A stretch of DNA of 64,000 nt from Symbiodinium sp. CCMP2592. Lineage: Eukaryota; Sar; Dinophyceae; Suessiales; Symbiodiniaceae. A model generated the notes under the pieces. That model saw only the letters and a list, made by a program, of their open reading frames with translations. It was not told the origin of the DNA and ran no database searches. Positions 48,165 to 60,000 of this stretch are shown here, one piece after another; positions within the stretch are counted from its first letter, which is position 1, and each line of letters begins with the position of its first letter. The DNA lies in assembly GCA_905221615.1 (NCBI GenBank), contig CAJNDT010000515.1, positions 62,001 to 126,000 on the forward strand, written 5' to 3'. The translations under genes were made by a program, and so were the position numbers.

Positions 48165-48690
48165 ATGTTCAGGTTCTGCTGCCTGACACGCAAGAAGAGC
48201 AAGGCCTCAGTGGTGTCGCTGTGGAAGTCGACGATACGAGCTACGGGTCTACTGATGCGGAACCTTAGCGGATTATCGTAATCGGGTGTCTGTCGGAATG
48301 GCAGTCCACATGCATAAGGACGGCTACATCCAGCTGATGCTGCCTCATGGCAAGCGCTCTGCTTACTTGCGGCTCCGAGCTCAGCAAAAAAGCATGTCGA
48401 CATCGCCTGTCTTGGGCTGAACCTGCCATGGAACATAAACTTGAGCACCCTTGGCAGGCATCCAAGCTTCGGAGATGGAAGAAGTCACAACTTCATGATA
48501 CCCAGCCAAGATGACTGCTGCATCACATTTGCTGATGCAGGGCGCTGAGAGTGAGAAGCCGTCTCAATTCTGGAAAGATTGCTGACCTTGGCGGCACGAA
48601 TTACAGCAAGGTTCGATTGTACGTCTTCGCGACAGACCCGGAGGCAGATGCGGATGACGAGGTCCGACTGGGCATACATCGAGTCAGCGT
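48165..48690 (+). CDS. Module copy split by a short intron, with C-terminal ATDPE strand
   Basis: At 48168-48240 the plus strand reads VLLPDTQEEQGLSGVAVEVD, then DTSYGSTDA. The reading resumes after about 65 bp (ending in an AG at 48327-48328) with DGYIQLMLPHGKRSAYLRL at 48329-48385. Joined, this restores the module turn TD.DG and its return strand. At 48608-48650 follows KVRLYVFATDPEADADDEVRL, which matches KPRLFVYATDPE at 50431-50466 and LFVYLQAPDSE at 44298-44330. The three copies share the order module, then (L/Y)FVY/VF.tDPE, so they are repeats within one protein. Splice sites were placed by frame alone. Confidence 0.5.
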
Positions 48691-49694
48691 GGGTTGAACC
48701 GTGGCACGATTTGTGATACCGAATGGGAGGATGCAGGATGCCAGCCATCCTTGGTCTGGATCTGTGCATCAGCAGAGATTCTGCTCAAAGTGAGTCCGCA
48801 CTTAGCCATGCTGCACGCCCGACCAATCAACACCGATTGAAAATCCTGGACACATCTCAGGAGCAGATTCCGCCTGACGCTCTAGGGATCGCTGGAAGCG
48901 TGCGATGCCTTGTCGGTGGCAAGGAAGTCGGAGGGGGCTGTTTCACTCGGATGGCTGTGATTTGTGCATGGTGAGGACATCTCCGCTTCTCTAAGTCCAT
49001 CGCGGCCTACCGAATTCGTTGTACTGTGTCTCGGCCGCGGTCCGTCAAGAGTGGCAGTTTCTATTTTGTTTTGTTTTCATCCGGCGCAGAGAGACAGCAT
49101 TTGTCAGCGTGCCTTCGTACTGAAAAGCCCTGTGTGCCCAGGTCCGGCGAGCAAATCTCAAGACCTCCCGCCTGCAGCGTCTCGGCTTCAGCTTTGCAAT
49201 TGCAGGGATTGGCAGGGTCCTAGCTCCTGTGTTCACCCAAAAAAAGAGAGTGACATCCGTCGTGTTGTTGCTTGCCTTCTGCTTGCATCACCTCGGCGAT
49301 CTCGCAGGCCTGGCAGACCTTCAAATTACAGCCTCACGCACTGGATTCGAGTGGCAGCCGAAAGAGCCATCTCCCCTGGCCGAACGGCTCGAGGAGTTCT
49401 CGCTGATCTCTGTGTAAGGAGTGAAGTTCATGTCGGACACAGGAGCTTGGTGGTTCTGAATATCTACGACTCTTGAACTGTCCAGTGGCCATGGGGTACC
49501 TGAAGCCAACTGCACTCGTGCGACTGGACTGCTGTTTGTGGGGCATGTGCAAGTTTTGGCTGACGTCAGCTGCCCTTAGCAGTAGCACAGCTTGGACATT
49601 GCGCAGGATTCTAGTACCACCATCAGCATCTCTATAGCGGATCATCCTACCGCGGAAGTGCTGCGGGACGCTTGCCCGCAGAGCCGCAGAGCTG

Positions 49695-50740
49695 GGTTTG
49701 TGCACGTCCGATATGCGCATTAGCCAGCTTTTAGCACTCAGATCTGCCAAGGATGTGGTCGCCGAGAAGCTAGGCATACTTTCGGCAACATCGATACAGC
49801 TGCGACTGCTACCACCTTCATCCGACGATTCTGAACGACTTCTGGATGATGGAGAGAGTATCCGACCGGGTTGGATGATTCGTGCCCATCGCATGGTGCG
49901 GCTCCACGTTTCCGTCGCGACTTTGCTCCGCTTAGAACTCGTAAAGAGGGTAATCTTTCTTCTTTTGTGGCTTTCGATCTGTTTCGCTGGACTGCATCTC
50001 CTCAGGTCACAGCTTGCTGTGGTGAGCCCTTGGAGGATGTCAGTGTGACGGCTGAGAGCATCACCTGCCGCACGGACGCCTCGGGCACCTGCCAGCTGTG
50101 CCTTGCCAAGTCTTGCGTCTGCGACGGGGTACTGAATTTTATTGCCTCAGAAACAAATCCTGCGAGTCTGACTGAAGAACACTAGCCTGAGGATGCTGCC
50201 CATTGGGGATTGCCACGTGCATTTGCAGCATGCATCGTTTGGCGAGATGAGGCAATTGCCACTAAAGGCGGCGTCAAAAAGGGAGCTACACGCTAGTGCT
50301 CTTGTAGAGCATGAGTCGACATGGGTCACCTTGCAGGTCTCGAACGTGGAGGACCGGAAGGACCGTGTCCTAGTGCTTGCTGCAGTGGACCCGCGAGGGA
50401 GTCAGCCACTCCCAAGGTGTGCTACCGCATGAAGCCGCGGCTTTTCGTTTACGCGACTGATCCCGAAGAGCAGGAGGAGGAGGCGGCTTCAGTTTGTAGT
50501 ACAGAAGGACAAGCCCAGGATGAGCAAGTCCGCGCTGAAAGGAAGATCCGGATTCGGTTGAAGATGTCGGGTGCGATGCCGACGTTTGTCTGCGTATGGC
50601 TTCGTGGCATCACCGCAGACCAAGCGCAAGCCAGGCCATCGTGGGATCCCAGTTGTGTTTGGTTGGCTGCAGACGAAGGCCCAATGCTGGTACATTTATC
50701 TTTTCGCATGTCCAAAGTCCAATGCTACGTTTTTTGATCA
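49695..50740 (+). CDS. Beta-grasp-like plus beta-sandwich module copy
   Basis: 49695-49930 reads DMRISQLLALRSAKDVVAEK, SIQLRLLPPSSDD, LLDDGESIRPGWMIRAH and RLHVSVAT, which aligns in spacing with the beta-grasp-like segment before the module at 44062. An apparent ~75-bp GC-AG intron (about 49928-50005, ending CTCCTCAG) leads into VTACCGEPLEDVSVTAESIT, then CRTDASGTCQLCLA (50006-50115), the clearest TD.SG.C copy. After further gaps, MKPRLFVYATDPEEQEEEAA follows at 50428-50490 and AERKIRIRLKMSG near 50536-50575. The order grasp, sandwich and ATDPE strand repeats that of 43.8-44.4 kb. This supports a large protein made of tandem units. Biochemical role is unknown. Confidence 0.5.
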
Positions 50741-53700
50741 ATGTTTTTGGAGGGCAGATTCCAGAGGATGCGATTGGAATTGGCGGCAGCCAAGCCCTCG
50801 AGCATGCACAAGGGACTCGACTGCTGGATGTGTTTTCGCAGCTCTCGTTGCAGGGTCGCGTTTGTTGGCATCCAGCAAGCCCTTCTGATCTTCAACAAAG
50901 GTACCACCTGCTTGTGGCCAAGTTCGGCGATTAGGCTTCGAGCACACCTCCGTGTGAAGCCGAGATGCCGCGATTGATTGATTAGCTCGTCGTTGGCTTC
51001 GGGCACTGAGGTGCCGATCAGCTTGCAGGATTTGATCTTGGCCCGATTGGCCGCTGCCCCGACGCTTGCGCATGTTCAGGGTGCAGCAGCATGCGACTAG
51101 ACAATCTGCCGAGGCTCTGAGTTTTCCGCCGCACAGTCTGTAGCTTTTCGACCCTACAAACATCTACAGAACTAACCCTTGCGATACATGCTGTCCCTGG
51201 TTTGTTACTTTCGCTTCATGCTGGGCGAGAGAGGTGTGGCAGAGCAATCTGGGTCGTCGGAAGCTCGGACTGACGAGTTGGAAGTGCAAATGTGCAGTCT
51301 TGCCACTTTCTTAGTCACCCTGCCGGTTCCCATGTTTGCAGCTGTTGCGGCTCTTTGCATGGAATTGACCAATGTAGAGCAGTTTTTATCGCAGTTTTGA
51401 GCCGCTTGTCTATGCATTCAGAATTGCTGTTGCGCGGTCTGCTGCTGTGCTTCTTGAGGTGTGCAGTGTGCATCGTTCTTGCTGGATTTCTTTCCGTGAC
51501 TGACTAGCTCAGGCATGGCTAGATTGCTTGATGCAGACGGCCAGGAAGCAACCGTTGGCAAGAGCCAGGCAGGCCAAGCTTGCTGCGCCGAATGTGTTCC
51601 ACTCCATGCCGACCAGGGATATTGGTTGGACAGTGACGATTTTGTGTCCACTGCGGACCTAGATGCCGAGCACCTTGGAAAGGCTTCTCAGCACACGGTG
51701 TATGCTACGTCTGCCACGTCTGCCTTTTGTGCCAACCTGTCCTGTTTCCGGACAGGTTGGATTTCCGAGAGATTGGCCCGGTGTTTATGGCTCCAGCAAG
51801 GCGCTGAAGCAATTAGTTGGCAAGAAGGGGAAGTGTGCAGGAAAGAAGGCTCCTTGGTTGCAGCGAATTCACAAAAGAGGTAGTGCGAACGTGATTTCCA
51901 TATCGAACTGCAAGGTTGGAGTGGTTCCAGGCCTGCCGTGACTGAAAGCAATCTTTGCACTGGCTTTAGCAGTCCGATGCGACTTTGAAGCACACTCGGC
52001 TGGCGAAGCGCGCCAGGCCCTGATGCCTCGCAGCTGTCTATGGTCAAGGCAGGTGAATTAATGGCTGTCCTTGCGAGTGACTGCGGCCACTCGTGCTCTG
52101 TTCAACAGGGTCTGAAGTTTTACCCGCTTCAAAGCTTCTCGAACGCGGAACGTGCTGCTAAGGCCAGCTCATCTTAAATGCTATTGGCAGACTGATTCCG
52201 CGCTTGGTGCAGGCCGCTGGCATGGATGTCGTCCGCGGTTGGGCAGTGTGGCAGTCCAAGCTTCTGACATTGTCTTTCAAGGCACAAATATCTTGGCACC
52301 TGCACCGAGGTACGAGCATTTGGACAAAGGTGTCAGCGAGGCATTCGTGGCAGAGCGATTTTGGTGGAATTCTCTGCCCGTAGCTGCCTCAGGGCATGAG
52401 GCACGAGTGTGCATTGTATCCTTCTCCAGTCGGACTCCGGACTGAGGACGGCACATGGATAGACTTCACTCCGAGGCCTCCGGCCTAGTAAGCCTCGGCC
52501 GAGTCAGCTGTCTCTGGATGCGGAGGTGGGGCCCCCAGGGTATTGCGAGCCAGGCCTGACGTGCTGCCGGAGATACTACTCGCTGAAGCAGTCGACGGAG
52601 CGCCCAAGGCCTGGTATGCGACTCTGCCCGAACAAAGGGCCCCGCAGTACAACTGTCGCAGGCCACGGATGTCTTGAGCAGCCGGCAGCATTCCATCATG
52701 CTCAGTCTGCTTGCACAGCGTTTTCCAGGCAGGGTGCATGGCACATCGGCAATTTTCGGTTGTGTGCTTGTCGCGCTTCGAGGTCATGCGGTGGCATCCG
52801 AGAAACCAAAGGCAGCCTGTGCCTCGGGGTTCATGACTGATGCGTGGCCACTTGCCGAGGATGTGCCTTGCCTTTGGCATAGAATGTCTCAGGACACCAA
52901 GACCGGAGCATCAGCTGCTTCCTCGACCAAGGCTTGGTTTTGGACGTTTGCCAAGCTGGGCCAAGTCCTGTCTGCTTCCCATCGGCCCGTGCAAAAGTCC
53001 GACCCGTGCGGAGGTCACGACGAAAATTCAGCAGCCTGCCAAGGCGGTGGTCGGCCTCGGCCCGACACTTCTCCCTTTGCAGCTGTCGCATGCGGAGAGG
53101 CTTCGCCGAAGCCAGCTGGCCCAGCGCCGGCATCTCTGCAAGAGCTCGCGAGGCGGCACAAGAGACGAGAAGAGCGGAGTGCCGCCTGGTTGTAGCGCTT
53201 AAAATCAGATCCTGAGCCTCTCAGCTTGGCTCAGGCGGATCCAGTCCGGCGACCTGGAGGCTTTCAGCGTCCAACGAAAACGAACCAACAGAAAGTTCAC
53301 GGAGCTCGGACCGCAAAGTGCAGGCTGTGAAGCAGATGGAAGAGAAGCTGCGCGGTGAAGACGAGCCACGCACTTGTGAGTTTTAGTTTTTTGCTGTCTA
53401 CACGGGATGCTCAAGCGGCGCTGTTGTCGTGGCTCACAAATCATGCGGACGGACTTTCTCTTTCGCACCTGGATCATAGAACCGGGACTTGTGTTTGACA
53501 TGTTAAAGATCTCAGCATCTCCGCGAAGTCGTTCGAGCGAAGTGAGAGCGTGAATCAGCACAAGGGCGGAAAGAGTTTTTTTCGGGATGTGTTGGCCCAC
53601 TGGTGTAGACATGTGCAGAGCTTTTCGTGTCCAACGTTCGACGGCGCAGATGCACTATGCAATCCCTCGGCGAAGCATCTGAGAAGAATGTCGAGGTGAA

Positions 53701-54079
53701 GAGTCCTTCTGGTGCCGCGAGCATCAATCGATGTTCGTAGAATTTCGTAGATTAGGGTGCATGGTGTCTTCAGCTCCCATATTGGCACATAGTTTCTATG
53801 CTGGCTCCGTCGAGCATTCGATGTGCTTTGGTCTGCATAATATGTTCACACTGCAAATGCGCCCAGATGCTACATCCCAGTTCAGTCCGCTCTGGTATGT
53901 TTCTCACGTGTCCGTATGTCTCATGTGCTGTAGAGATCTGTAGAGCATACGAATAGGCTCTCGAGATGTGAGGTTGAAATTGCAATGATGTCAATTGCAC
54001 AGTCCCCGGTCATAAGTTCCCCAGCAACAGGAAGAGAAGTGTGAAGACAAGAACGCCCACATGGTATCGTGACGGCTTC
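50741..54079. other. Interval with exon-like plus frames, unassigned
   Basis: Open plus frames are 51515-51883 (122 codons), 52152-52445 (97 codons; VAVQASDIVFQGTNIL and FWWNSLPVAASGHEARVCIV look protein-like) and 52674-53195 (173 codons; begins with a helix, ends LQELARRHKRREERSAAWL). A further piece AVKQMEEKLRGEDEPRTC is readable near 53328-53380. They probably include the 3' exons of the module protein. No domain was identified and no stop codon can be assigned to the gene. Confidence 0.3.
51732..51760. repeat. Perfect 11-bp hairpin
   Basis: CCAACCTGTCC, a 7-base loop TGTTTCC, and GGACAGGTTGG. It lies inside the plus frame at 51515-51883. No T run follows and the context gives no function. 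Confidence 0.8.
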
Positions 54080-57000
54080 GTCTTTCGCTAGGATTCGTTT
54101 ACCAAGCGCACAAGACTGGTCAACTTCAGCAGGAGTTTGTCAACCATGCTATAATCAAGAATCCGACTTGGGCTCGACAAGATGTTGCGGAGGCTGTCGC
54201 AACATTTCCGAAAGAGGTGTGGCAAAAAGTTGGTTTTAGTCTGCAGTCGTGGGTCTTCCCGGCTGGCTGTGGACCGCATGTCAGTGTAATATTTTTCCCT
54301 TATGTGGATTTGAGTCGCAGTATCAAACACCACAAACTGCAATTTGCGAGCCGTACGTCGAGTTCCTGCGTAGCAGTAGCACTGAAGGCATCACAGAGAG
54401 AATTTGTTCACAGACCCTTGCGCATCACCACAGGCTGTGCATTCAAGTTGCAAACGAAGGACTGGTGCAAGCCTTAGGCTGCTGTTCGTCGCAATTTGGC
54501 CTGAGATGTTCATGACTGAGGCCACGCCCTTGTCAAAGATGTTGTCGGACAGCAAGACACAGGCCGTCCTGGCATTCTCCGAAGTTGTTGGAAGTTCGGA
54601 TCACGGTCAGGAAGCCGCCCTGAAGCTGATGCTGATGCTAACCGATGCCGGGGTTTCCCAGCCTGGCTCAGACATCGGCACTGAGGCACCGCGCCAGCAG
54701 CGGTGTGTCGTGTGTAGCCCAAACACATCATGCCAGATGATCGCTGGCGGAGCAGTGCCGAGTCTACGGGAGTTATTGTCAAGCTCAAACTCAGCGCTCC
54801 AGGCAAAGCAGCTACTAGCAATGCTGCGCAGATTTGCAAAGGGCCTATTTTCGCTGTTGCCGACAGGAGATGTCGGCAGCTGTCCTGGGCAACCTGTGTG
54901 CGCAGCTTTGTGGTTTGCTGATTTTGGTCGTAAGTTTGGGTACTCGGCGAAGCTGTGCACGTATCGTGCCCAGGTCACGAAAGCCCCGAAAATCAAGAAA
55001 AACTTGCGGAGGTGCACTTCAGCTTCGCGAATTTCGGGGTGCGTGTGTTTTCGGTACACCTGATACGGTTTCCCAGAGGTAGTGCCCTTACCATGAAGCC
55101 TCGCTTGCTGGTGACACTGGGTCTAGTTCGACCCATTACATGCACGGATGGGAAGTAGGAGTTGCAAGAAGTGAGCACCAAGCACCAGCATTATTGGCTG
55201 TTGATACTTGGCCTTGTGCAAGAAACTGACAAAGAATTTTCGAGACAGGTCGCGAGACAGAAACAGAAGGTCTCCATTCCTGACGACGCGCTCGCAGCAT
55301 TGCGGTGTTGCAGTCCGCCACCGGTCCCGCCCAAGAATTAGTGCACGCGAAGGCGGTGCGTCCTTGCTCGCGTGGACTATTCACACATGGTTGCCGGAGC
55401 GCACCGTTCTGCACCTGAAAGGGGGGAAGCGAGGGAATTTGTGCCAGATGGAGTAATGTGCACTTGCTATCAATAAACCTCCCCCCCTTCCATTGATTGC
55501 AGGTCCCGGGCAGGGTAGATTGACTGTTGAGGGGGGTCGTTGTCGTAGTACAGAGGTAGTACAGTAGTACAGCAGTACTTTCAGAATAGTGCCGTAGTAG
55601 TACAGTAGTACAGCTGAAAGCGGTCGTAGTAGTTGCAGGTTCTCTCTTCTCTCTGCACACTGAAGCGGTCGTAGTAGCGCAGTTTCTCCATCTCTCTCTG
55701 CACAGCTGAAGCGGTCGTAGTAGCTGCAGTCTCTCTCTCTCTCTCTCTCTCTCTCTGCTTACAAAACGAACAACACAGAAGAAGTACCCAAAAAATTGCG
55801 GCCAGAGACTTGATGCTCGCTTGCAGGCGGGCATTTTCGGGAAGCTGGTGGACCTGCTCTCCAGTGGCGCAGCATCCCTTGTGAAGGCGGAGCTCTTGGC
55901 AGTCGATCACCGGAGAATCCGCCGAGGCGACACCGGCGCAGGAAGCGGCCTACGCCATCTGGAACCTCACAGTCGGCCACGAGAAGAACAGCGCCGGCTC
56001 CTTAAACTGACGTGGGATTCAGTCATCTGGATTCCTAACGAGCCGACGCATACCTTCCTCATTATCAGTAAAGAGGAAAGGGTCACGAAGGCTGGGCCTT
56101 GACCTGTCACATGCTCAGGATGCAATCGCCCGCATCGGCGCAGTGCCAAAGCTTGCAGAGCTTCTGAAGAACACCTCAGACATCGCACAAGAAAATGCAG
56201 CAGGCCGAGCCTGGGAAGAATCATTGCTCCTGGCCTTGCTAAGTATTGCTAGCTCTGTTGTCAGGTCGTGCGGCAGTCCCGGACATGAGGTTTAGACTTT
56301 GTAGTTGCCGCAGGTGCCTTGATGCACATCACGATGTCTACAGAAGCTCGAGCTGCTAGCGCCTTACTCACTCTCTCCCTCTCTCCCACTCTCTCTGCGC
56401 TTGAAGTACTGACGACGGAGTATTGGTGCAGGCGATTAGCAAATGCAATGCCATCCCTAAGCTCTGCGAGCTTCTTCAGCCCAGCTATGAGCCGGAGGCA
56501 GCGTCATATTCCAAGCGACATCCACAAGCCTCATGTCTGTCCGCAGGTAAGTACGCAAGCCGCTGGTGCCTTGCTGAACCTCGCAAGCGATTGCACTGAG
56601 TATGCCAAGGCCCGGGTCTCGAATGTCTCTGACCGTGTGTATCACCGGGTGTGCGACAGGAGATTGTGTCAAACGACGCAATCGGCCCGTTGATCAATTT
56701 GGTCAAGGCAGGTGGAAGTCGCTTGCGGCTGAGTTGTGTTTAAATCAAGACCGGAAGTATGTTCTATGACCCGTCGAGGATGGTCCAGACCTCGCGCGGG
56801 AGTATGCCGCCGGGGCGCTGATGAATCTCATGCGTGGGGACAGGTGTTTGCAGGTAGCTGTCAGCTTCTGCTGTAGCCCAATTCCATCCCACTTTGCGGC
56901 ATGTGGTTATCAGCCCGGAAAGAGGAGATGGAGGTGGCCACTGCGGCTGCGAAGCTCAGTGCCATCCCTGTGCTTGCCGGTTTGTTGTCCCGATCCTCGG

Positions 57001-60000
57001 GCCACTCGGAGGAGCGAGAGCCGAGCTTGGGAAATTTCTAGAGTTCCTCTGCGATGCACCCGAAAGAGGCCCTGGGAGCTTTGGCGAACTTGGCAAGTGG
57101 AAGCGCAGATCGTCAAATCCAGATCTACAAGGCGGCATGGTAGCGAGCGACTGGAACTGGGCCTTCTCTCGGCGTTTTGATGCATGTAAGCCAGGCACAG
57201 GTGACCCGCAAAACGGTCTCACTACTCAGCGATCCTGACATTGACGTACGGCGAAGTGTGGGGGCCTCTGGCTGGTTGCAGACACAATGCTTCCGAAGTC
57301 AGTTTCCCATGCGAGGCCGCCGCCCTTCTCATGAATCTTGCCCCACATGGCAAGATCAAGGTCCCTACATCTCCTGAGCCTGCAGCGTGTCGTGCAGCAC
57401 AGCATCAGGAGCGAATCGTGGAAGCTGGTGCGCTGAAGCCGTTGGCGAAGGCCTTAAAAGACGACGATGAAATCCTGAAGGACTCCGTGTGAAAAGCGGC
57501 ATGGAGAGAGTGAGACTAGCTATTACTAGCTAAGTCAAGCGTCATGCCAGCGTCGCATCGTCCTTGAATCTTCCTTTCGTTGCCCTTGCAGCCTTGGCGC
57601 CTTCGAGCCAACAGGCATGTCCGCTGGGTTTTGGCTAGCAGTCCGCACATCGGCATGGCCTTCAGCTGAAGGCATGCATTCAGCCATCCTTCAGATTTGC
57701 GCAGAACACGCGAACATGGCTTGGGCTGGTAGACCTTATGCATTAGCGCGAACACCATTTTTGGAACTTTTGGCCGCCCGTATCCCAGTCCCGGGCCTTG
57801 ATCTTTTGTCCTTGCTGGCTAGGAGCGTGCTGCCGGGGCGCTGGCGAATCTCTTCAACGACCACAGCGCAAACGTGCATCAGGGCTTCCAGCAGGCGCCG
57901 TCTACAAAACCACGAAGCTGCAAGCTGCAAGGCCTAGGTCCCTAGATACAGTGAAGAGGTGTCAAACGTGCATCGTGCCTGCAGTTCCGAAGTCCTGCCC
58001 CAGGCGAGTGAGATGATCCCGTCCCTCGTGGCACTGATCCAAGAAGCTGGTCTCTCCGAAGACGCCAAGCGACAGGCTGCTCATGCGCTTGCGATGCTGG
58101 CTGCCGAGGACAAGCTATTACACAGCTTGTCTTCCATTTTGCAACAGAGGCTTCTGTGACCGTGAAATTCGTAATCTTCCGATCTGCGCCAGGACGGACC
58201 ATGTGATGCCGTCTGGCAGGCAAAAGCTGGTCCTCCTCTGATTTCCCTCCTCAAGGCGTGGATCTCTGCAGATTTCGGAGTTCTCCGCCTGTGTTCTGCA
58301 AGCTGTTGTTTGGGCCTTTCTGCAGGACATGATTGGAGAGGCTGCCTTGGGCATCATGTGAGGGGCCTGGCTGAAGTTCGCCTTCCCACCTGGTCCCCTC
58401 GTCCTCGGAATCTCTCCAGGAACTTGTCCTGGAGATGGCCGGAGGTGAAGGCGGAGTTGGCAAAAGCTGGAACCCTGGAGTACCTCATGGACATGCTGAG
58501 GCAGGGACTGTGTGAGCTCATGCAAGCAGGCTGACGTCCCAAAGAGCCTCATACGTCTTACTGGTAGCACCTCGTGGCAGTTTGCCTTGCATCCTTCCTT
58601 GCAAGCTGGGCACTTGGGGGCCAAGCAGGCTTGGAGATGCCATGGCCAAAGAGTGACCAACTTGTTTTCATGCTTCAAAGTCGTCTTCTGCACATGTGAC
58701 ATGGCAAGAGCATGTAAAAGGAGACTGCTTGGAGGTACGCAGCGGGTGCCTTGATGAACATGACAGCGGGTTCACCTGACAGCGCTGAGAAGGTGACGCC
58801 GGCGGCGTGCACCTCAGAGCGACGGCAGACTGTAGTACATGCCGGCACGACTGTATCTGGCAGGTCAAGGATTTAGCAGATCTTTTGAAGGCCGATGCCA
58901 TTCAAGTCGGGATCTCAATTACAAGTTATGTCGCTGTGTTTAGCATGTCGGTGGCAACAGCTCCGACTTGCATCCAAGCGTTGCCTACGAAGGCGGCGGA
59001 GTGGGCCGCGGGTGCTTTGGCAAATATCGTCAGCCAGCGGCTCAACACATTCCTGGACAGCTTCGTAGCTGACAGCCAGGCCGTGGTTTCTTGCCACAGT
59101 TTTGCCTTGAGGATCAGGGCCTGCAGCGCAGGAAACGGCAGCTGCACAGGCTTGTTTGTCATGGCATGTACTGTTATTTTGTGGCGGCTGATGATCTTGC
59201 ACTCGTAGCTAAAATTCATGGTCAGGGAGCAGCAACTTCTTTGGCAGCTTTGCTGCCCAAGGTGTGGCACTTACGCCAGAACAAGACGACTTGGCAGTCT
59301 GCAACACGGGAGAAAGTTTCATTTAACAGCGAACTCCACTTGATGGAAACATTGCTGCGCAACCGCAGGTTCATGTGCATTCAACGACAGGTCGCCGTTT
59401 GTATGGCAGTACATGTAACGGAACTTCTATATTTCATAGTCTCAAAGCATCCCATGCCATATAGCTCAAAGCAGTGGCTGAGCGAGTTGTGACAGAACCT
59501 TGTTGTAGTAAGCAGCCTGGTTGGTGAACCGGTAAGGGGAAAATCGATTTGGGTCTGAGGTAGGGCAGCAGGTCAACAAGTATCGTTGGGCACACTGTCG
59601 ACGCTCCCACTCCATCTCCCCTCGCATTGTCTTATTTGTACCCCCCAGGAAGTAACATGAAGATGCATGCATGCACATACCGAGGAAGTAACATGAACAT
59701 GCATGCATGCACATGCATGCGAGTGCATCTGCTGCTCGTACGTCTGCAGACATATATAGACACTGGTTATCTTGCAGCAGGCATGCACATAGCACATAGC
59801 GGCATGTGTACTTGTACATAAGTTTGTGGTTTATATCGCAAGCTGTCTCATGCTTGCCATGACTATCATGGTCCCGGCTATCTCGCATTACCTGGGTTTT
59901 GTTTCGACACACGGGTAGCACGTTATAAACACCCAATCATCTTATCAAGCCTTATGTCTCTGCTGTCAAGGTCTTCGGCATCTGCAACACACACACACAC

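Noticed and set aside
49334-49894. Minus-strand open frame of 186 codons
   Set aside because: It is antisense to the beta-grasp-like exon at 49695-49930, whose plus-strand reading matches a second copy in the window.
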